Positions 32,817 through 44,544 of a stretch of DNA of 64,000 bases are shown in pieces. The DNA is from Commensalibacter nepenthis (GTDB lineage Bacteria > Pseudomonadota > Alphaproteobacteria > Acetobacterales > Acetobacteraceae). The stretch is from positions 186,001 through 250,000 of the forward strand of contig NZ_JASBAN010000001.1 in the NCBI RefSeq assembly GCF_029953305.1. The letters run 5' to 3'. The notes under the pieces are model-generated. The model saw only the letters and a program-made list of their open reading frames with translations. It searched no databases and was not told where the DNA came from. How positions within the stretch are numbered: position 1 is the stretch's first letter; each line of letters starts with the position of its first letter. Both the position numbers and the translations under genes were made by a program.

Positions 32817-33623
32817 ATGCGTATCATTAGCTGGAATATTAATTCTTTAAGGTTGAGATTACCTTTGTTAAAAGAGCTAATTCAACTGGCAAAACCCGAC
32901 ATTATTTGTTTACAAGAAACAAAAGTTCCAGATCCTTTGTTTCCTCAAGAAGACATTGTCGCATTAGGGTATCCATACGTTATTTACAAAGGGATGAAAA
33001 GCTATAATGGTGTCTGCGTTATCTCTAAGTATCCTATTAAACAGAGCCTATTCACGCGAAATTGGTGCAATCAAGAGGATTGCCGTCATTTAGCTGTTGA
33101 ATTCGAATTTGCTGGACAACCTACGATTTTACATAATTTTTATGTCCCTGCTGGTGGTGACGAACCTGATCCTGATATTAATCCAAAATTTCTCCATAAA
33201 CTTAATTTCTTAAAAGAAGCTACAGAATGGTTCAAAGAAAATTTAAATTATAATAGTATTTTGGTAGGAGATTTAAATATTGCCCCTTTAGAGCATGATG
33301 TGTGGAGCCATAAACAGCTTTTAAAAGTTGTAAGTCATACGCCAATTGAAACCACTAAACTAACACAATGGTTGGAAACAGGTTTTGTCGATGCAATGCG
33401 AATGATTGCACCACCTGATCAAAAGCTCTATACATGGTGGTCATATCGCAATAAGGATTGGGAAAAATCCAATAGAGGGCGTAGATTAGATCATTTATGG
33501 ATTACCCCTGCATTGACCCCTCACCTTCAAACGATCGAAGTGTATAAGGAAGTTAGAAGCTGGGAAAAACCGTCAGATCACGTGCCTATTTTGATAGAAT
33601 TAAACGAAAATCCATCTATTTAA
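32817..33623 (+). CDS. xth: Exodeoxyribonuclease III (AP endonuclease)
   Basis: From the ATG at 32817 the product is 268 residues, the usual size. An upstream in-frame start at 32700 would add 39 residues unlike the family, which begins MRIISWNIN. The metal and catalytic residues are in SWNINSLR, CLQETKV, LVGDLNIAP, RGRRLDHLWITP and PSDHVPILIEL. It acts on abasic sites in base excision repair. It could be named xthA; the paralogue type is not resolved. Confidence 0.93.
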   Translation: MRIISWNINSLRLRLPLLKELIQLAKPDIICLQETKVPDPLFPQEDIVALGYPYVIYKGMKSYNGVCVISKYPIKQSLFTRNWCNQEDCRHLAVEFEFAGQPTILHNFYVPAGGDEPDPDINPKFLHKLNFLKEATEWFKENLNYNSILVGDLNIAPLEHDVWSHKQLLKVVSHTPIETTKLTQWLETGFVDAMRMIAPPDQKLYTWWSYRNKDWEKSNRGRRLDHLWITPALTPHLQTIEVYKEVRSWEKPSDHVPILIELNENPSI

Positions 33624-33652
33624 AATTAAATCTCTGGATTTTCTTTTTTTAA

Positions 33653-34372
33653 TTAAAAATCATTTTGTTGATAGGCTGGAGAGCTTAAACGATATCCGCC
33701 TGCTTCTGTAACCAACAAAGAAACATTTGTTGGATCAGGTTCAATTTTTTGGCGCAAACGATAAATATGCGTTTCTAACGTGTGGGTTGTCACTGCGGAA
33801 TTATATCCCCAAACTTCATTTAATAACACTTGACGTGGCACAGGTCTTGCGCCAGAGCGATATAAAAATTTTAAAATAGCCGCTTCTTTTTCGGTTAATC
33901 TAATCCGTTTATTCGTCTTGTTTTCTTGCAATAACTTTGCAGAAGGTCTGAACACATAAGGTCCAATCGAGAAAACAGCATCCTCACTATTTTCAAAAAT
34001 ACGCATTTGTGCTCTTAAACGTGCTAATAATTCTGCGATACGAAATGGTTTAGATACATAATCATTCCCGCCCGCATCTAACCCACGAACAACATCATTT
34101 TCTTCGTCAGAACCCGTTAATAGAATAATAGGCGTTCTGCATCCTTCTTTACGTAAATAAGCGCATAAATCACACCCATCACCATCTGGTAACATCACAT
34201 CTAAAATAATCGCATCATAATGTTTGTCAGATTTTAAAATTTTTACTTTTGCTTCCTCAACAGTATTGACAGCATGAACCTCAAATTCACCATCTGTTTG
34301 CAGCTGCTCTGATAATGTTTCAATTAACTTTAAATCATCATCAACAACAAGAATTGGGTGTAATCCAGCCAT
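33653..34372 (-). CDS. OmpR/PhoB-family response regulator, orphan
   Basis: The 239-residue protein has a receiver domain (residues 6-120) with acidic residues in VVDDD, phospho-acceptor Asp58 in IILDVMLPDGDG, Thr86 and Lys108. A winged-helix DNA-binding domain follows (about 135-235) with RLTEKEAAILKFLYRS and the THTLETHIYRLRQKIE recognition region. No histidine kinase lies next to it, so its partner is encoded elsewhere. The target genes are unknown. Confidence 0.9.
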   Translation of the reverse strand: MAGLHPILVVDDDLKLIETLSEQLQTDGEFEVHAVNTVEEAKVKILKSDKHYDAIILDVMLPDGDGCDLCAYLRKEGCRTPIILLTGSDEENDVVRGLDAGGNDYVSKPFRIAELLARLRAQMRIFENSEDAVFSIGPYVFRPSAKLLQENKTNKRIRLTEKEAAILKFLYRSGARPVPRQVLLNEVWGYNSAVTTHTLETHIYRLRQKIEPDPTNVSLLVTEAGGYRLSSPAYQQNDF

Positions 34373-34542
34373 TAAACAACATCCTTTTATTTAAAATACA
34401 CCTAGAATAAACGCACTATCTATTAAAAATATATAAAAACCATACCAGCTTTAATATCTTCTTAATACTATAATTATTGCTTATATTATCATAAAAAAAA
34501 AGTTATTATAAAAAAAACACCAAATGACAAAAGAAGAGACCT

Positions 34543-35784
34543 ATGGATATCTTAACGATTGTATCTTGCTTATTTTTATTAACAGCTATCAGCAGCACAA
34601 TAAATCATAAATATTTGCGCCTCCCAATGACTATTGGGATTATGATTATGGCTTTTATATTTTCGTTGATTTTATTTGTTTGTGATTATTCCATTACATT
34701 TTTTTCAGGCTACCATTTTGCAAAAGACCTTTTGGCAGACATGGATTTTCCAAAACTGCTTTTAAATGGTGCTTTGGCATTCTTATTATTTGCTGGCAGT
34801 TTACATATTAAATTAGATGAATTGTGGAAAGCAAAATACAATGTTGCTTCTTTGGCAATCATAGGCACATTAATCTGCATTTTTTCATTGGGTGTGGTAT
34901 TCTGGGGTTTATTTTCTCTTTTCTCTGTTTCTATTTCTTTTGTTTGGTGTCTGGTTCTGGGTGCTATATTGGCACCCACTGACCCTGTTGCGATTATTAA
35001 TATGTTGGGTAGACTTGGGCTGCCTTATCGTTTGCAAGCAATTTTTGCAGGCGAAAGTTTGTTCAATGACGGTATTGCCTTAATGGCATTTACAACATTA
35101 ATTGGGATCGCAACCAGTGAGCATTCCCCAAGTACGGCAGGATTAGCATTAACCTTTATACAAGAAGTTTTTGGTAGCGGTATTTTAGGATTCATTACAG
35201 CATATATTACATTAGCAATTATCAAACGCATCAATCACGACGAAATTATTATTTTATTTTCCCTTGCTCTAGCCTCAGGAACATTCTCATTAGCTGACCA
35301 TTTACACATGTCAGGTCCAATTGCCGTTGTCGTTAGCGGATTATTAATGGGCAATTATCTTCAAAAACGTCCTTCAAAAGATGACCATGATACGGTCACA
35401 GGATTTTGGCATGTGATTGATGAGATTTTAAATACGTTATTATTCTTATTAATCGGCTTGGAAATAATGGTTATCCCCTTTCACTGGCAAACGATTTTGA
35501 TCAGTTTGGCTTGTATTCCATTCTTGATTATATGCCGCTTTATTGCAATTGCCATTAGCGGATCGTTCTTGTTGTACAAAGATAGCAACCCCAAAGGATT
35601 AATTTCAATTTTAACATGGGGCGGATTACGCGGGGGGATTTCCTTGGCAATTGCCCTATCTCTTCCAAATGTTTTCCCCAAAAGTGAAATCCTTGTTGTG
35701 ACTTATATTTGCGTGATATTCACAGTTATCGTCCAAGGACTCACGATGGAAAAACTTATTAATTATTTCTATAAATTGAAATAA
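34543..35784 (+). CDS. CPA1-family Na+(K+)/H+ antiporter
   Basis: A polytopic membrane protein of 413 residues with about 12 helices. It has the CPA1 signatures GAILAPTDPVAIINMLGRLG and FAGESLFNDGIALMAFTTL, where the paired acidic residues carry ion exchange, and the late TWGGLRGGISLAIALSLP. It resembles the NhaP/YjcE group and should export monovalent cations in exchange for protons. Ion preference cannot be read from sequence. Its stop codon abuts the convergent rsmB end with no gap. Confidence 0.9.
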   Translation: MDILTIVSCLFLLTAISSTINHKYLRLPMTIGIMIMAFIFSLILFVCDYSITFFSGYHFAKDLLADMDFPKLLLNGALAFLLFAGSLHIKLDELWKAKYNVASLAIIGTLICIFSLGVVFWGLFSLFSVSISFVWCLVLGAILAPTDPVAIINMLGRLGLPYRLQAIFAGESLFNDGIALMAFTTLIGIATSEHSPSTAGLALTFIQEVFGSGILGFITAYITLAIIKRINHDEIIILFSLALASGTFSLADHLHMSGPIAVVVSGLLMGNYLQKRPSKDDHDTVTGFWHVIDEILNTLLFLLIGLEIMVIPFHWQTILISLACIPFLIICRFIAIAISGSFLLYKDSNPKGLISILTWGGLRGGISLAIALSLPNVFPKSEILVVTYICVIFTVIVQGLTMEKLINYFYKLK

Positions 35785-37089
35785 TTATTCAGCATCTTTT
35801 TGACGTTCCAGCACAGCACAGAAAAAACCATCGGTTTTATATTGTGCTGGGGTCAATTGAAATGTTGGGCTATTATAAAAATCTGCTGGTAGCAACCCTT
35901 CAGGCGTATCTGGACAGACCAATTTGAACTCTGGATGCGCTTTTAAAAAGAGCTCAATTTGATCTTGGTTTTCTTTTTGTAAAATAGAGCATGTCGCATA
36001 AATTAAGCGCCCGCCTTCTTTGACCATTTTAGCAGCAGAATCTAAAATTTCAGATTGTTTAGCCACTAATTCATTCAAATCATTCTCTTTGAACTTTAAT
36101 CGCGCATCAGGATTACGGCGCCAAGTTCCTGTGCCACTGCAAGGTGCATCCACCAATACACGATCAAATGTTTTAACACGTCGTTTAATCCATTTTGCCC
36201 CTTCGGCAAATAAATGGGTTTGAACGTTAAAAACGCCCGCACGGCGAAAACGTTTTTCAGCAGCACTGACACGAACCGTATGCACATCAGATGCAATAAT
36301 TTGTCCTTTATTTTGCATCATCATAGCCATAGCCAGTGTTTTGCCACCTGCCCCAGCACAGAAATCCAAAACTCGCATTTGAGAGGTAACGCCAGTCATC
36401 AATGCAATTAATTGACTACCCTCATCTTGGATTTCAATAATGCCGTCTTTAAACAAATTCGTAGAAGTTACTGATTGTCGTCCTTCAACACGCAATCCCC
36501 ATGGAGACAAAGACATGTTTTCAGAAGCAATTCCCTCTTGCTTTAACATCTCTTTGGCAGTTTCGCGTTCTTCTTTTAAAAGATTGACACGCAGATCAAG
36601 AGAAGCTGGTTCTAATAAAGCAGAAAGCTCAATATCAATATCATCACCAAATTGTTGTTCCAACATAGGATAAACCCAATCAGGGATTTCATAGCGAACT
36701 GCTTTAGGCATCTCGTCATAAAAAAGCTCTTTGTCTTCCAAAGATTGTAAAAACAATCCTTCATTTTGAGTCAAAGGTAATGGAGCATATTTTTCACCAG
36801 AAAAAAGTTGGCTTACTTCTGCCAAAGTTTTTCCATTTAACATTAAAAAAGCAGCAGCCATCATCCGTGGATTAATGGGGCTGCCGATGCGTTTTAACCA
36901 CCATTGTAATTTACGGTGATGGCGCATTATTTCCCAAATCTGAGCGGAAACATATCGACGATCCCCTCCGCCAATATAACGACGTTGCCTGAAAAAACGA
37001 TTGGCCGTTGCATCAGCTGGTGCATGCCTTTGGTTTTGAATAGTTAATAGCAGTTCAATAACCGCAGATATTTGAGCGGAAGGAGTCAT
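35785..37089 (-). CDS. rsmB: RsmB/NOP-family RNA (cytosine-5) methyltransferase
   Basis: The 434-residue protein has an N-terminal NusB-like helical region and a C-terminal SAM methyltransferase. DFCAGAGGKTLAMAM binds SAM, and the two catalytic cysteines are in DAPCSGTGTWRRNPD and YATCSILQKEN. RsmB methylates C967 of 16S rRNA in E. coli. Other NOP paralogues share these motifs, so the exact target is inferred. It follows guaB by 24 bp on the same strand. Confidence 0.85.
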   Translation of the reverse strand: MTPSAQISAVIELLLTIQNQRHAPADATANRFFRQRRYIGGGDRRYVSAQIWEIMRHHRKLQWWLKRIGSPINPRMMAAAFLMLNGKTLAEVSQLFSGEKYAPLPLTQNEGLFLQSLEDKELFYDEMPKAVRYEIPDWVYPMLEQQFGDDIDIELSALLEPASLDLRVNLLKEERETAKEMLKQEGIASENMSLSPWGLRVEGRQSVTSTNLFKDGIIEIQDEGSQLIALMTGVTSQMRVLDFCAGAGGKTLAMAMMMQNKGQIIASDVHTVRVSAAEKRFRRAGVFNVQTHLFAEGAKWIKRRVKTFDRVLVDAPCSGTGTWRRNPDARLKFKENDLNELVAKQSEILDSAAKMVKEGGRLIYATCSILQKENQDQIELFLKAHPEFKLVCPDTPEGLLPADFYNSPTFQLTPAQYKTDGFFCAVLERQKDAE

Positions 37090-37113
37090 AATTCGATACT
37101 TATTTACTTTTGA

Positions 37114-39151
<2,038 letters not shown>

Positions 39152-39862
39152 TTACTTACTATTTCCTTTGAATCCTGTTGCAATAACGTAAAGCTCTTTG
39201 GACTCTTTGCGACTGGCTGGCGGTTTTGCATGTTTAACGACTTTGAAATTTTGTTTCAAAGTATCTAACATTCCTTTTTCCGATCCACCTTGAAAAACTT
39301 TCGCAATAAAAATACCTTGAGGGTCTAAAATATCCAACGCAAATGCCAAAGCATCTTCTGTTAAATTTATAATACGAATATGATCGGTTGCAGAGTGACC
39401 CGTGGTGTTTGGTGCCATGTCCGACATGACCAAATCTGCTTTACCGCCCAGCTTATTAATTAAAATATCCATGTTTTCAGGGTCTGTGAAATCGCCTTGG
39501 ATAATTTCTGCACCAGGAATAGGATCAACAGCTAGTAAGTCAATTCCTACAACTTTTGTCGCTTTGCGATGCACCGCCACTTGAGACCATCCACCAGGTG
39601 CAGCACCAAGATCAACTACTTTTAATCCTGGACGCAGAAACTTAAATTTCTCATCAAGTTCAATAAGCTTAAAAGCAGCCCTGGATCGCCATCCTTGTTG
39701 TTGAGCCGCACGAACATAGGGATCATTTAACTGACGCGTTAGCCATCTTTGTTGAGAGGTAGAGCGACCCTGACTCTTTTTAAGTTTAACCGTTAAGCTG
39801 GCGGTTGAAAAGCGTGATTTTTTCTTTTTTGGCGAACTTTCATTCGCTTTTTTTTCATCCAT
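39152..39862 (-). CDS. rlmE: 23S rRNA (uridine-2'-O)-methyltransferase RlmE (FtsJ/RrmJ)
   Basis: The 236-residue protein has a basic N-terminal extension (about residues 1-50) and the RrmJ methyltransferase fold. SRAAFKLIELDEKF carries the first catalytic lysine, VDLGAAPGGWSQVA binds SAM, VMSDMAPNTTGH holds the aspartate, IAKVFQGG the second lysine, and SRKESKELYV the glutamate. It methylates U2552 of 23S rRNA. It lies 44 bp after a Ppx/GppA gene on the same strand, a pairing common in alphaproteobacteria. Confidence 0.94.
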   Translation of the reverse strand: MDEKKANESSPKKKKSRFSTASLTVKLKKSQGRSTSQQRWLTRQLNDPYVRAAQQQGWRSRAAFKLIELDEKFKFLRPGLKVVDLGAAPGGWSQVAVHRKATKVVGIDLLAVDPIPGAEIIQGDFTDPENMDILINKLGGKADLVMSDMAPNTTGHSATDHIRIINLTEDALAFALDILDPQGIFIAKVFQGGSEKGMLDTLKQNFKVVKHAKPPASRKESKELYVIATGFKGNSK

Positions 39863-39906
39863 AGTAATAACTTTATTCGTTTGAAATTTTAATCTTTTAC
39901 AAGATA

Positions 39907-40899
39907 TTATAAAAGATTAAAATTATGTTTATTTATTTTAGTAAGTCTATTTTCCTGCATCTTGGTAATAATACCATCACGAATACCACGGTCTGCAACG
40001 ACAATATCCTCAACAGGCCATATTGTATGAATAGCCTCGAAAATAGCACATCCAGGAAGTAAATAATGTAATTTACTATGACGCACCGTTGCGTAATCAT
40101 AAATTTTATTAAATTTACTGACTAAAATATGACGAATCATATCTTTAACTTGTGTTGTATCTAATAACAACCCATCAATTGCTGCTCTGCTATATTTAGG
40201 CTGTTTTAATATCATACTCGCCAAAGCCGTTACTGTGCCACTGACCCCGATAAATTGCACTTGTTCTCTTAATATCTCTGCTCTGATTTGATGAACACGT
40301 TCGAAATCGTTAATTTTATTCATGACAAAATCAACCATTTGATAATATTCATTCAGCGTTAGCCTCTTGAATTGTTCTTTTAAAGTAATCACACCGACAG
40401 GGACACTGCAACATCCGATCAATGTTTGTTTGCGCTTAACCGGATCAATACGCACCCAAGCAATCTCAGTTGATCCACCACCAATATCAAATAACAAGGT
40501 TTTTGTTCTGTTCCGCCGAAGCATTTTGTCATGCAAAAAGGTTCTGCATCCACATACAGCCAACTCAACCTCTTCTCTTGGGGTGATAACGTTAATATTC
40601 AACCCAGTTTCTTGTTTAACACGATCTAAAAAAACAGGCGCATTTGAAGCACGGCGACAAGCTTCTGTTGCGACAGCATATAAATTAAAAGATTTCCTAC
40701 GATGAATACGAGCTGCACAATGGTGCAAAGCTGTTAATGTGCGATCCATTGCCGCTTCGCTCAATAACCCAGTATCATATAATCCCTCACCCAATCGAAC
40801 GACGCGATTATAGTTGTCTATAATCCGCCCCCCCCTTTGACCCGAAGAAACAATCAAAAGGCGACAGTTATTCGTTCCTAAGTCTAATGCTGCGAACAT
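39907..40899 (-). CDS. Ppx/GppA-family phosphatase
   Basis: The 330-residue protein belongs to the ASKHA superfamily. It has the phosphate-1 loop ALDLGTNNCRLLIV at the start, FNLYAVATEACRRASN, and the LLFDIGGGSTEIAWV phosphate-2 loop. Members hydrolyse polyphosphate or pppGpp. It is shorter than E. coli Ppx and GppA (about 500 residues) because it lacks the C-terminal HD-like region, as is usual for this alphaproteobacterial type. The substrate is not decided by the sequence. Confidence 0.88.
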   Translation of the reverse strand: MFAALDLGTNNCRLLIVSSGQRGGRIIDNYNRVVRLGEGLYDTGLLSEAAMDRTLTALHHCAARIHRRKSFNLYAVATEACRRASNAPVFLDRVKQETGLNINVITPREEVELAVCGCRTFLHDKMLRRNRTKTLLFDIGGGSTEIAWVRIDPVKRKQTLIGCCSVPVGVITLKEQFKRLTLNEYYQMVDFVMNKINDFERVHQIRAEILREQVQFIGVSGTVTALASMILKQPKYSRAAIDGLLLDTTQVKDMIRHILVSKFNKIYDYATVRHSKLHYLLPGCAIFEAIHTIWPVEDIVVADRGIRDGIITKMQENRLTKINKHNFNLL

Positions 40900-41083
40900 G
40901 CCCCTTGTCCAAATTCTAAAACAAATTTTAAGTTTATTTACCTTATCACGAATATCGCTGAATATTAATGAGTTTAATATAATTGTTTATTTATTATCTA
41001 TACGCTGTTTTATAAATATATACCATCATATACTTGTTTTATATAGAGATTAATGATAGATTTCCAACCTAAATTTAAATTAT

Positions 41084-41154
41084 TGGGAGATAGTTTAGCG
41101 GTAGAACTATCGGCTCTGACCCGATCAGCCCTGGTTCGAATCCAGGTCTCCCAG
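41084..41154 (+). tRNA. tRNA-Gln (anticodon CTG)
   Basis: The acceptor arm TGGGAGA (41084-41090) pairs with TCTCCCA (41147-41153), followed by discriminator G at 41154. The anticodon stem ATCGG/CCGAT encloses CTCTGAC, giving anticodon CTG for glutamine CAG. The T arm CCTGG/CCAGG encloses TTCGAAT. The 3' CCA is not encoded, so it must be added by the CCA-adding enzyme. Confidence 0.95.
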
Positions 41155-41189
41155 AAAAAATTCCCAATATTTTCAAAAGGATATATGAA

Positions 41190-41876
41190 ATGGAATGGGA
41201 AACTATTCTTTTAGATTCAGCACTAACAGTGAATATTATTCCTGCCCCTCAAATTCTATCTGCTTCCCTTAAAAAAGAAGTGAACGATATTTGGGAGGAA
41301 AAAAAGAAATATTACCCTAATTTATTTAATGGCAGAATTTTTAATGTTCAAGCATTAAGCAAAAATTTAATTACTGGATTTTGGACTGAATATAAATTTG
41401 TTTTGGCTCAAACCGAAAAGCCTGAATTATATTCAGAGCTTGCTATTCGATCTCTTGCCGTCATTGGTCTTATTCGATGCCCTCAAGGATTTCTTATTGG
41501 AAAGAGAGCTGCTAACTCTGTTTATTTGCCGGGATATTGGCAATCACCACCCGCAGGAACCGTTGAATCACGAGATGGGAATAATGACGTTATTTTAACT
41601 CAACAACTTTATGCGGAAGCCAATGAAGAATTAGGATTAAATACACATCACTTAATCAATCCTAAGATCATCTCAGCAACAGAACATACAGATACGCATA
41701 TCATTGATATTGGGATTTTATTAAAAACCAATTTATCATTCATACAAATACTCGAGTTATGGAAAAAAAATAATAACTCAGAATATGACGAGTTGTGTTG
41801 TTGTGCTCATTATACGGACTTACCAGAAAACACTCTACCAACAACTCGTTTTTTAATTCAACATTGGTCAGATTAA
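41190..41876 (+). CDS. NUDIX hydrolase domain protein
   Basis: The 228-residue protein has an N-terminal extension of about 80 residues and a NUDIX fold from about 85. The box region runs from PAGTVES to YAEANEELGL, with an insertion in the middle. The three acidic residues of the EANEE stretch are kept, but the usual arginine of the REUXEE motif is alanine. NUDIX enzymes cleave nucleoside diphosphate derivatives; the substrate is unknown. It begins 36 bp after the tRNA and may be read with it. Its stop lies 1 bp from the convergent prfC end. Confidence 0.8.
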   Translation: MEWETILLDSALTVNIIPAPQILSASLKKEVNDIWEEKKKYYPNLFNGRIFNVQALSKNLITGFWTEYKFVLAQTEKPELYSELAIRSLAVIGLIRCPQGFLIGKRAANSVYLPGYWQSPPAGTVESRDGNNDVILTQQLYAEANEELGLNTHHLINPKIISATEHTDTHIIDIGILLKTNLSFIQILELWKKNNNSEYDELCCCAHYTDLPENTLPTTRFLIQHWSD

Positions 41877-41877
41877 G

Positions 41878-43425
41878 CTAAGAAGCAACACCAATCCCAA
41901 TTTGTTTAATATCGTGGAATGATAATTCTTTATTCGCATCAATCGTGCGTTGCATCATAAAGTCAGAAGTCGATAAGAACACAGGATCTCCATCTATATC
42001 GTCTGCAATTGCACTGCGATTGGAGCTAATGAAACGCTCGATGATCGCCTTATCCCCCTGCACCCAACGTGCTTGCGAAAAGGAAATACCATCAAATGTA
42101 ATATCAACACCATATTCATGTTTTAAACGGGTTTGCAGAACATCCAACTGCAATACACCCACCACACCCACAATCGGTGCAGAACCATCTTGAGGTCTAA
42201 AAAGCTGTACTACACCCTCTTCTGCTAACTCAGTCAATGCTTGCTTTAACTTTTTGGCTTTCATAGCATCTTTTAAATTAACACGACGCAATATTTCAGG
42301 GGCAAAATAAGGCACACCCGTGAATTGTAAATCTTCACCTTCCGTTAAGGTATCCCCAATTCGAAGCGTTCCATGATTAGGAATACCCACAACATCCCCC
42401 GCAAAAGCTTCTTCAGCAAGCTGACGATCTCTGGCAAAGAAAAATTGAGGGGTATGGAGGGCAAAAGTCTTGCCTGTGCGCGTATGTTTTAACTTCATAC
42501 CTCTTTCAAGGCGACCAGAACATATACGCGCAAACGCAATACGATCACGATGATTAGGATCCATATTCGCTTGGATTTTAAACACCAATGCCGTCATAGC
42601 TTCTTCATTAGCTGCTACTTGACGATCTTGACTAGGTTGATTTCTTGGGCTAGGACCAAAATCTGCCAAAGCATCCAATAAATCTGTAACACCAAGCTCT
42701 TTGATCGCACTACCGAAAAAAACAGGTGTTAAAAATCCTGCATTAAAATCCTCTAAATTAAACTCAGGCAACCCAACTCTAGCCAATTCGACTTCTTCTT
42801 GCATTTGAAGAATGCGTTCATCATTTTCTGCAACGTCTTCTTTTAATCGCATTGAATCTTTGCGTAAATCATATGTGCCAAGAAATTTTGCGGCTCTACC
42901 CACTGGCCAAGTTAATGGTGTGGTTTCCAGAGCCAATGCTGATGCCACTTCGTGCAATAAATCAAACGGATCCTGAGATTCCCTATCCATTTTATTGATA
43001 AAAGTAACAATCGGAATATCGCGTAGACGGCAAATTTCAAATAATTTACGGGTTCTTGCTTCGATCCCTTTGGCAGCATCAATTACCATGACTGCGGCAT
43101 CAACAGCCGTTAACGTTCTGTATGTATCTTCAGAAAAATCTTCATGACCTGGAGTGTCAAGCAAATTAAAAATACACCCACCATATTCAAAAGTCATGAC
43201 TGAAGTAACAACAGAAATACCGCGGTCTTTTTCAATATTCATCCAGTCCGACCGAGTACGACGTTGTTCACGTTTTGCACGCACACTGCCAGCCATTTGA
43301 ATAGCACCCCCTGCATGCAAAATACGTTCCGTCAATGTCGTTTTACCCGCATCAGGATGGGAAATAATCGCAAATGTGCGGCGACGGGAAATTTCTTTTT
43401 CCAATGATTGAACGGAATTTGACAT
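41878..43425 (-). CDS. prfC: Peptide chain release factor 3
   Basis: A translational GTPase of 515 residues from the ATG at 43425; an in-frame GTG lies 9 bp further upstream. The G1 loop ISHPDAGKTT is at 21-30, the G3 motif DTPGHEDFSEDTYR and the G4 motif NKMDR follow, and domains 2 and 3 have the RF3 sequence (GHEYG-like LKHEYGVDITFDGISF near the end). RF3 removes RF1 and RF2 from ribosomes after termination. It lies downstream of the rpsD terminator. Confidence 0.96.
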   Translation of the reverse strand: MSNSVQSLEKEISRRRTFAIISHPDAGKTTLTERILHAGGAIQMAGSVRAKREQRRTRSDWMNIEKDRGISVVTSVMTFEYGGCIFNLLDTPGHEDFSEDTYRTLTAVDAAVMVIDAAKGIEARTRKLFEICRLRDIPIVTFINKMDRESQDPFDLLHEVASALALETTPLTWPVGRAAKFLGTYDLRKDSMRLKEDVAENDERILQMQEEVELARVGLPEFNLEDFNAGFLTPVFFGSAIKELGVTDLLDALADFGPSPRNQPSQDRQVAANEEAMTALVFKIQANMDPNHRDRIAFARICSGRLERGMKLKHTRTGKTFALHTPQFFFARDRQLAEEAFAGDVVGIPNHGTLRIGDTLTEGEDLQFTGVPYFAPEILRRVNLKDAMKAKKLKQALTELAEEGVVQLFRPQDGSAPIVGVVGVLQLDVLQTRLKHEYGVDITFDGISFSQARWVQGDKAIIERFISSNRSAIADDIDGDPVFLSTSDFMMQRTIDANKELSFHDIKQIGIGVAS

Positions 43426-43462
43426 AACAAGCACTCAAAAAAATGGTGAGGTATAAATACAC

Positions 43463-43491
43463 AAAAGCCGAGCGTATATACACCGCTCGGC
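43463..43491 (-). terminator. Intrinsic terminator of rpsD
   Basis: The 8-bp stem GCCGAGCG (43467-43474) pairs with CGCTCGGC (43484-43491) around a 9-nt loop. On the minus strand it is followed by TTTTGTG, 26 bp after the rpsD stop. It is unusually GC-rich for this region. Confidence 0.85.
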
Positions 43492-43517
43492 AATTTTGCA
43501 ATAATAGCAAAAAACAA

Positions 43518-44135
43518 TTAACGAGAATAGAACTCAATAACTAGGTTTGGTTCCATTGTTACAGGATATGGAACATCGTTTAATTTAGGGGTACGCACAA
43601 AGCTACCTTTCATTTGACGATGATCTACTTGAATATATTCTGGTGTATCACGTTCTTTGCTTTGAACTGCATCAAGAACAATAGCAAGTTGTTTTGATTT
43701 TTCTTTAACTTCAACAACATCGTTGTCTTTTAAAGAATATGAAGGAATATTTACCTTTTTACCATTAACCAAAATATGACCATGGTTAATAAATTGACGT
43801 GCAGCAAATGGTGTTGCTGCAAATTTCATACGGTAAACAACTGCGTCGAGACGGCGTTCCAAAATATCGATCAAGTTTTCTGAAGTATCCCCTTTACGGC
43901 GTGATGCTTCTGCATAATAACGACGGAATTGTTTTTCGCTGATGTTACCATAGTAACCTTTCAGCTTTTGTTTTGCCATTAACTGAACGCTAAAGTCAGA
44001 TGGCTTTGAACGACGACGTTGACCGTGTTGCCCTGGACCATATTCACGTTTGTTAATTGGAGATTTTGCACGTCCCCATAGGTTCACACCCAAACGACGG
44101 TTAATTTTATACTTACTTTGTATACGTTTACTCAT
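43518..44135 (-). CDS. rpsD: 30S ribosomal protein S4
   Basis: The 205-residue protein has the N-terminal [16 protein letters not shown] segment, the [11 protein letters not shown] motif and the S4 RNA-binding domain (about residues 93-155, [13 protein letters not shown] and [19 protein letters not shown]). It nucleates 30S assembly at the 5' domain of 16S rRNA. It stands alone here, away from the ribosomal protein operons, as in many alphaproteobacteria. Confidence 0.98.
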   Translation of the reverse strand: MSKRIQSKYKINRRLGVNLWGRAKSPINKREYGPGQHGQRRRSKPSDFSVQLMAKQKLKGYYGNISEKQFRRYYAEASRRKGDTSENLIDILERRLDAVVYRMKFAATPFAARQFINHGHILVNGKKVNIPSYSLKDNDVVEVKEKSKQLAIVLDAVQSKERDTPEYIQVDHRQMKGSFVRTPKLNDVPYPVTMEPNLVIEFYSR

Positions 44136-44544
44136 AACGACTCAAAACTTTCTTATACATCTAATATTGCAGAGGCAAACAATACTAATCTTTTATTGTA
44201 CTGGTAGTTCCAAATAATAATAAGGACGGGTTTATAGCTTCCTTACCAAAGTAACCTCTATCTATTTTGGCAAAAACAACAAACCGCTTTCCCAGCAATA
44301 AAAGCTATATACGAAGATAACTTCAAAAAGTCAAACAGTTAATCAAAAAATCATTGTCGTCATTTTATAATTCCGAGCAATTGAATTCTAATAGGTCAGT
44401 GTCTCAATGAAACAATTAATATAAATCAAATAAAAAATACATTTTTATATTGTAATTACACTTTTTTCTGGGATCATAATCTATTAATTTTGTCAGTTCC
44501 TATTTTAATTGCCTTGTGATTCATTGATGTTACAGAGGTAGCCG
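44136..44544. other. Non-coding region upstream of rpsD, abutting the IS relic
   Basis: About 410 bp with no coding frame. The part nearest rpsD must hold its promoter. The sequence at 44394-44405 (GGTCAGTGTCTC) partly resembles the inverted form of 45081-45091 (GAGTCCCGACC) and could be the left end of the decayed IS element. Confidence 0.4.
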
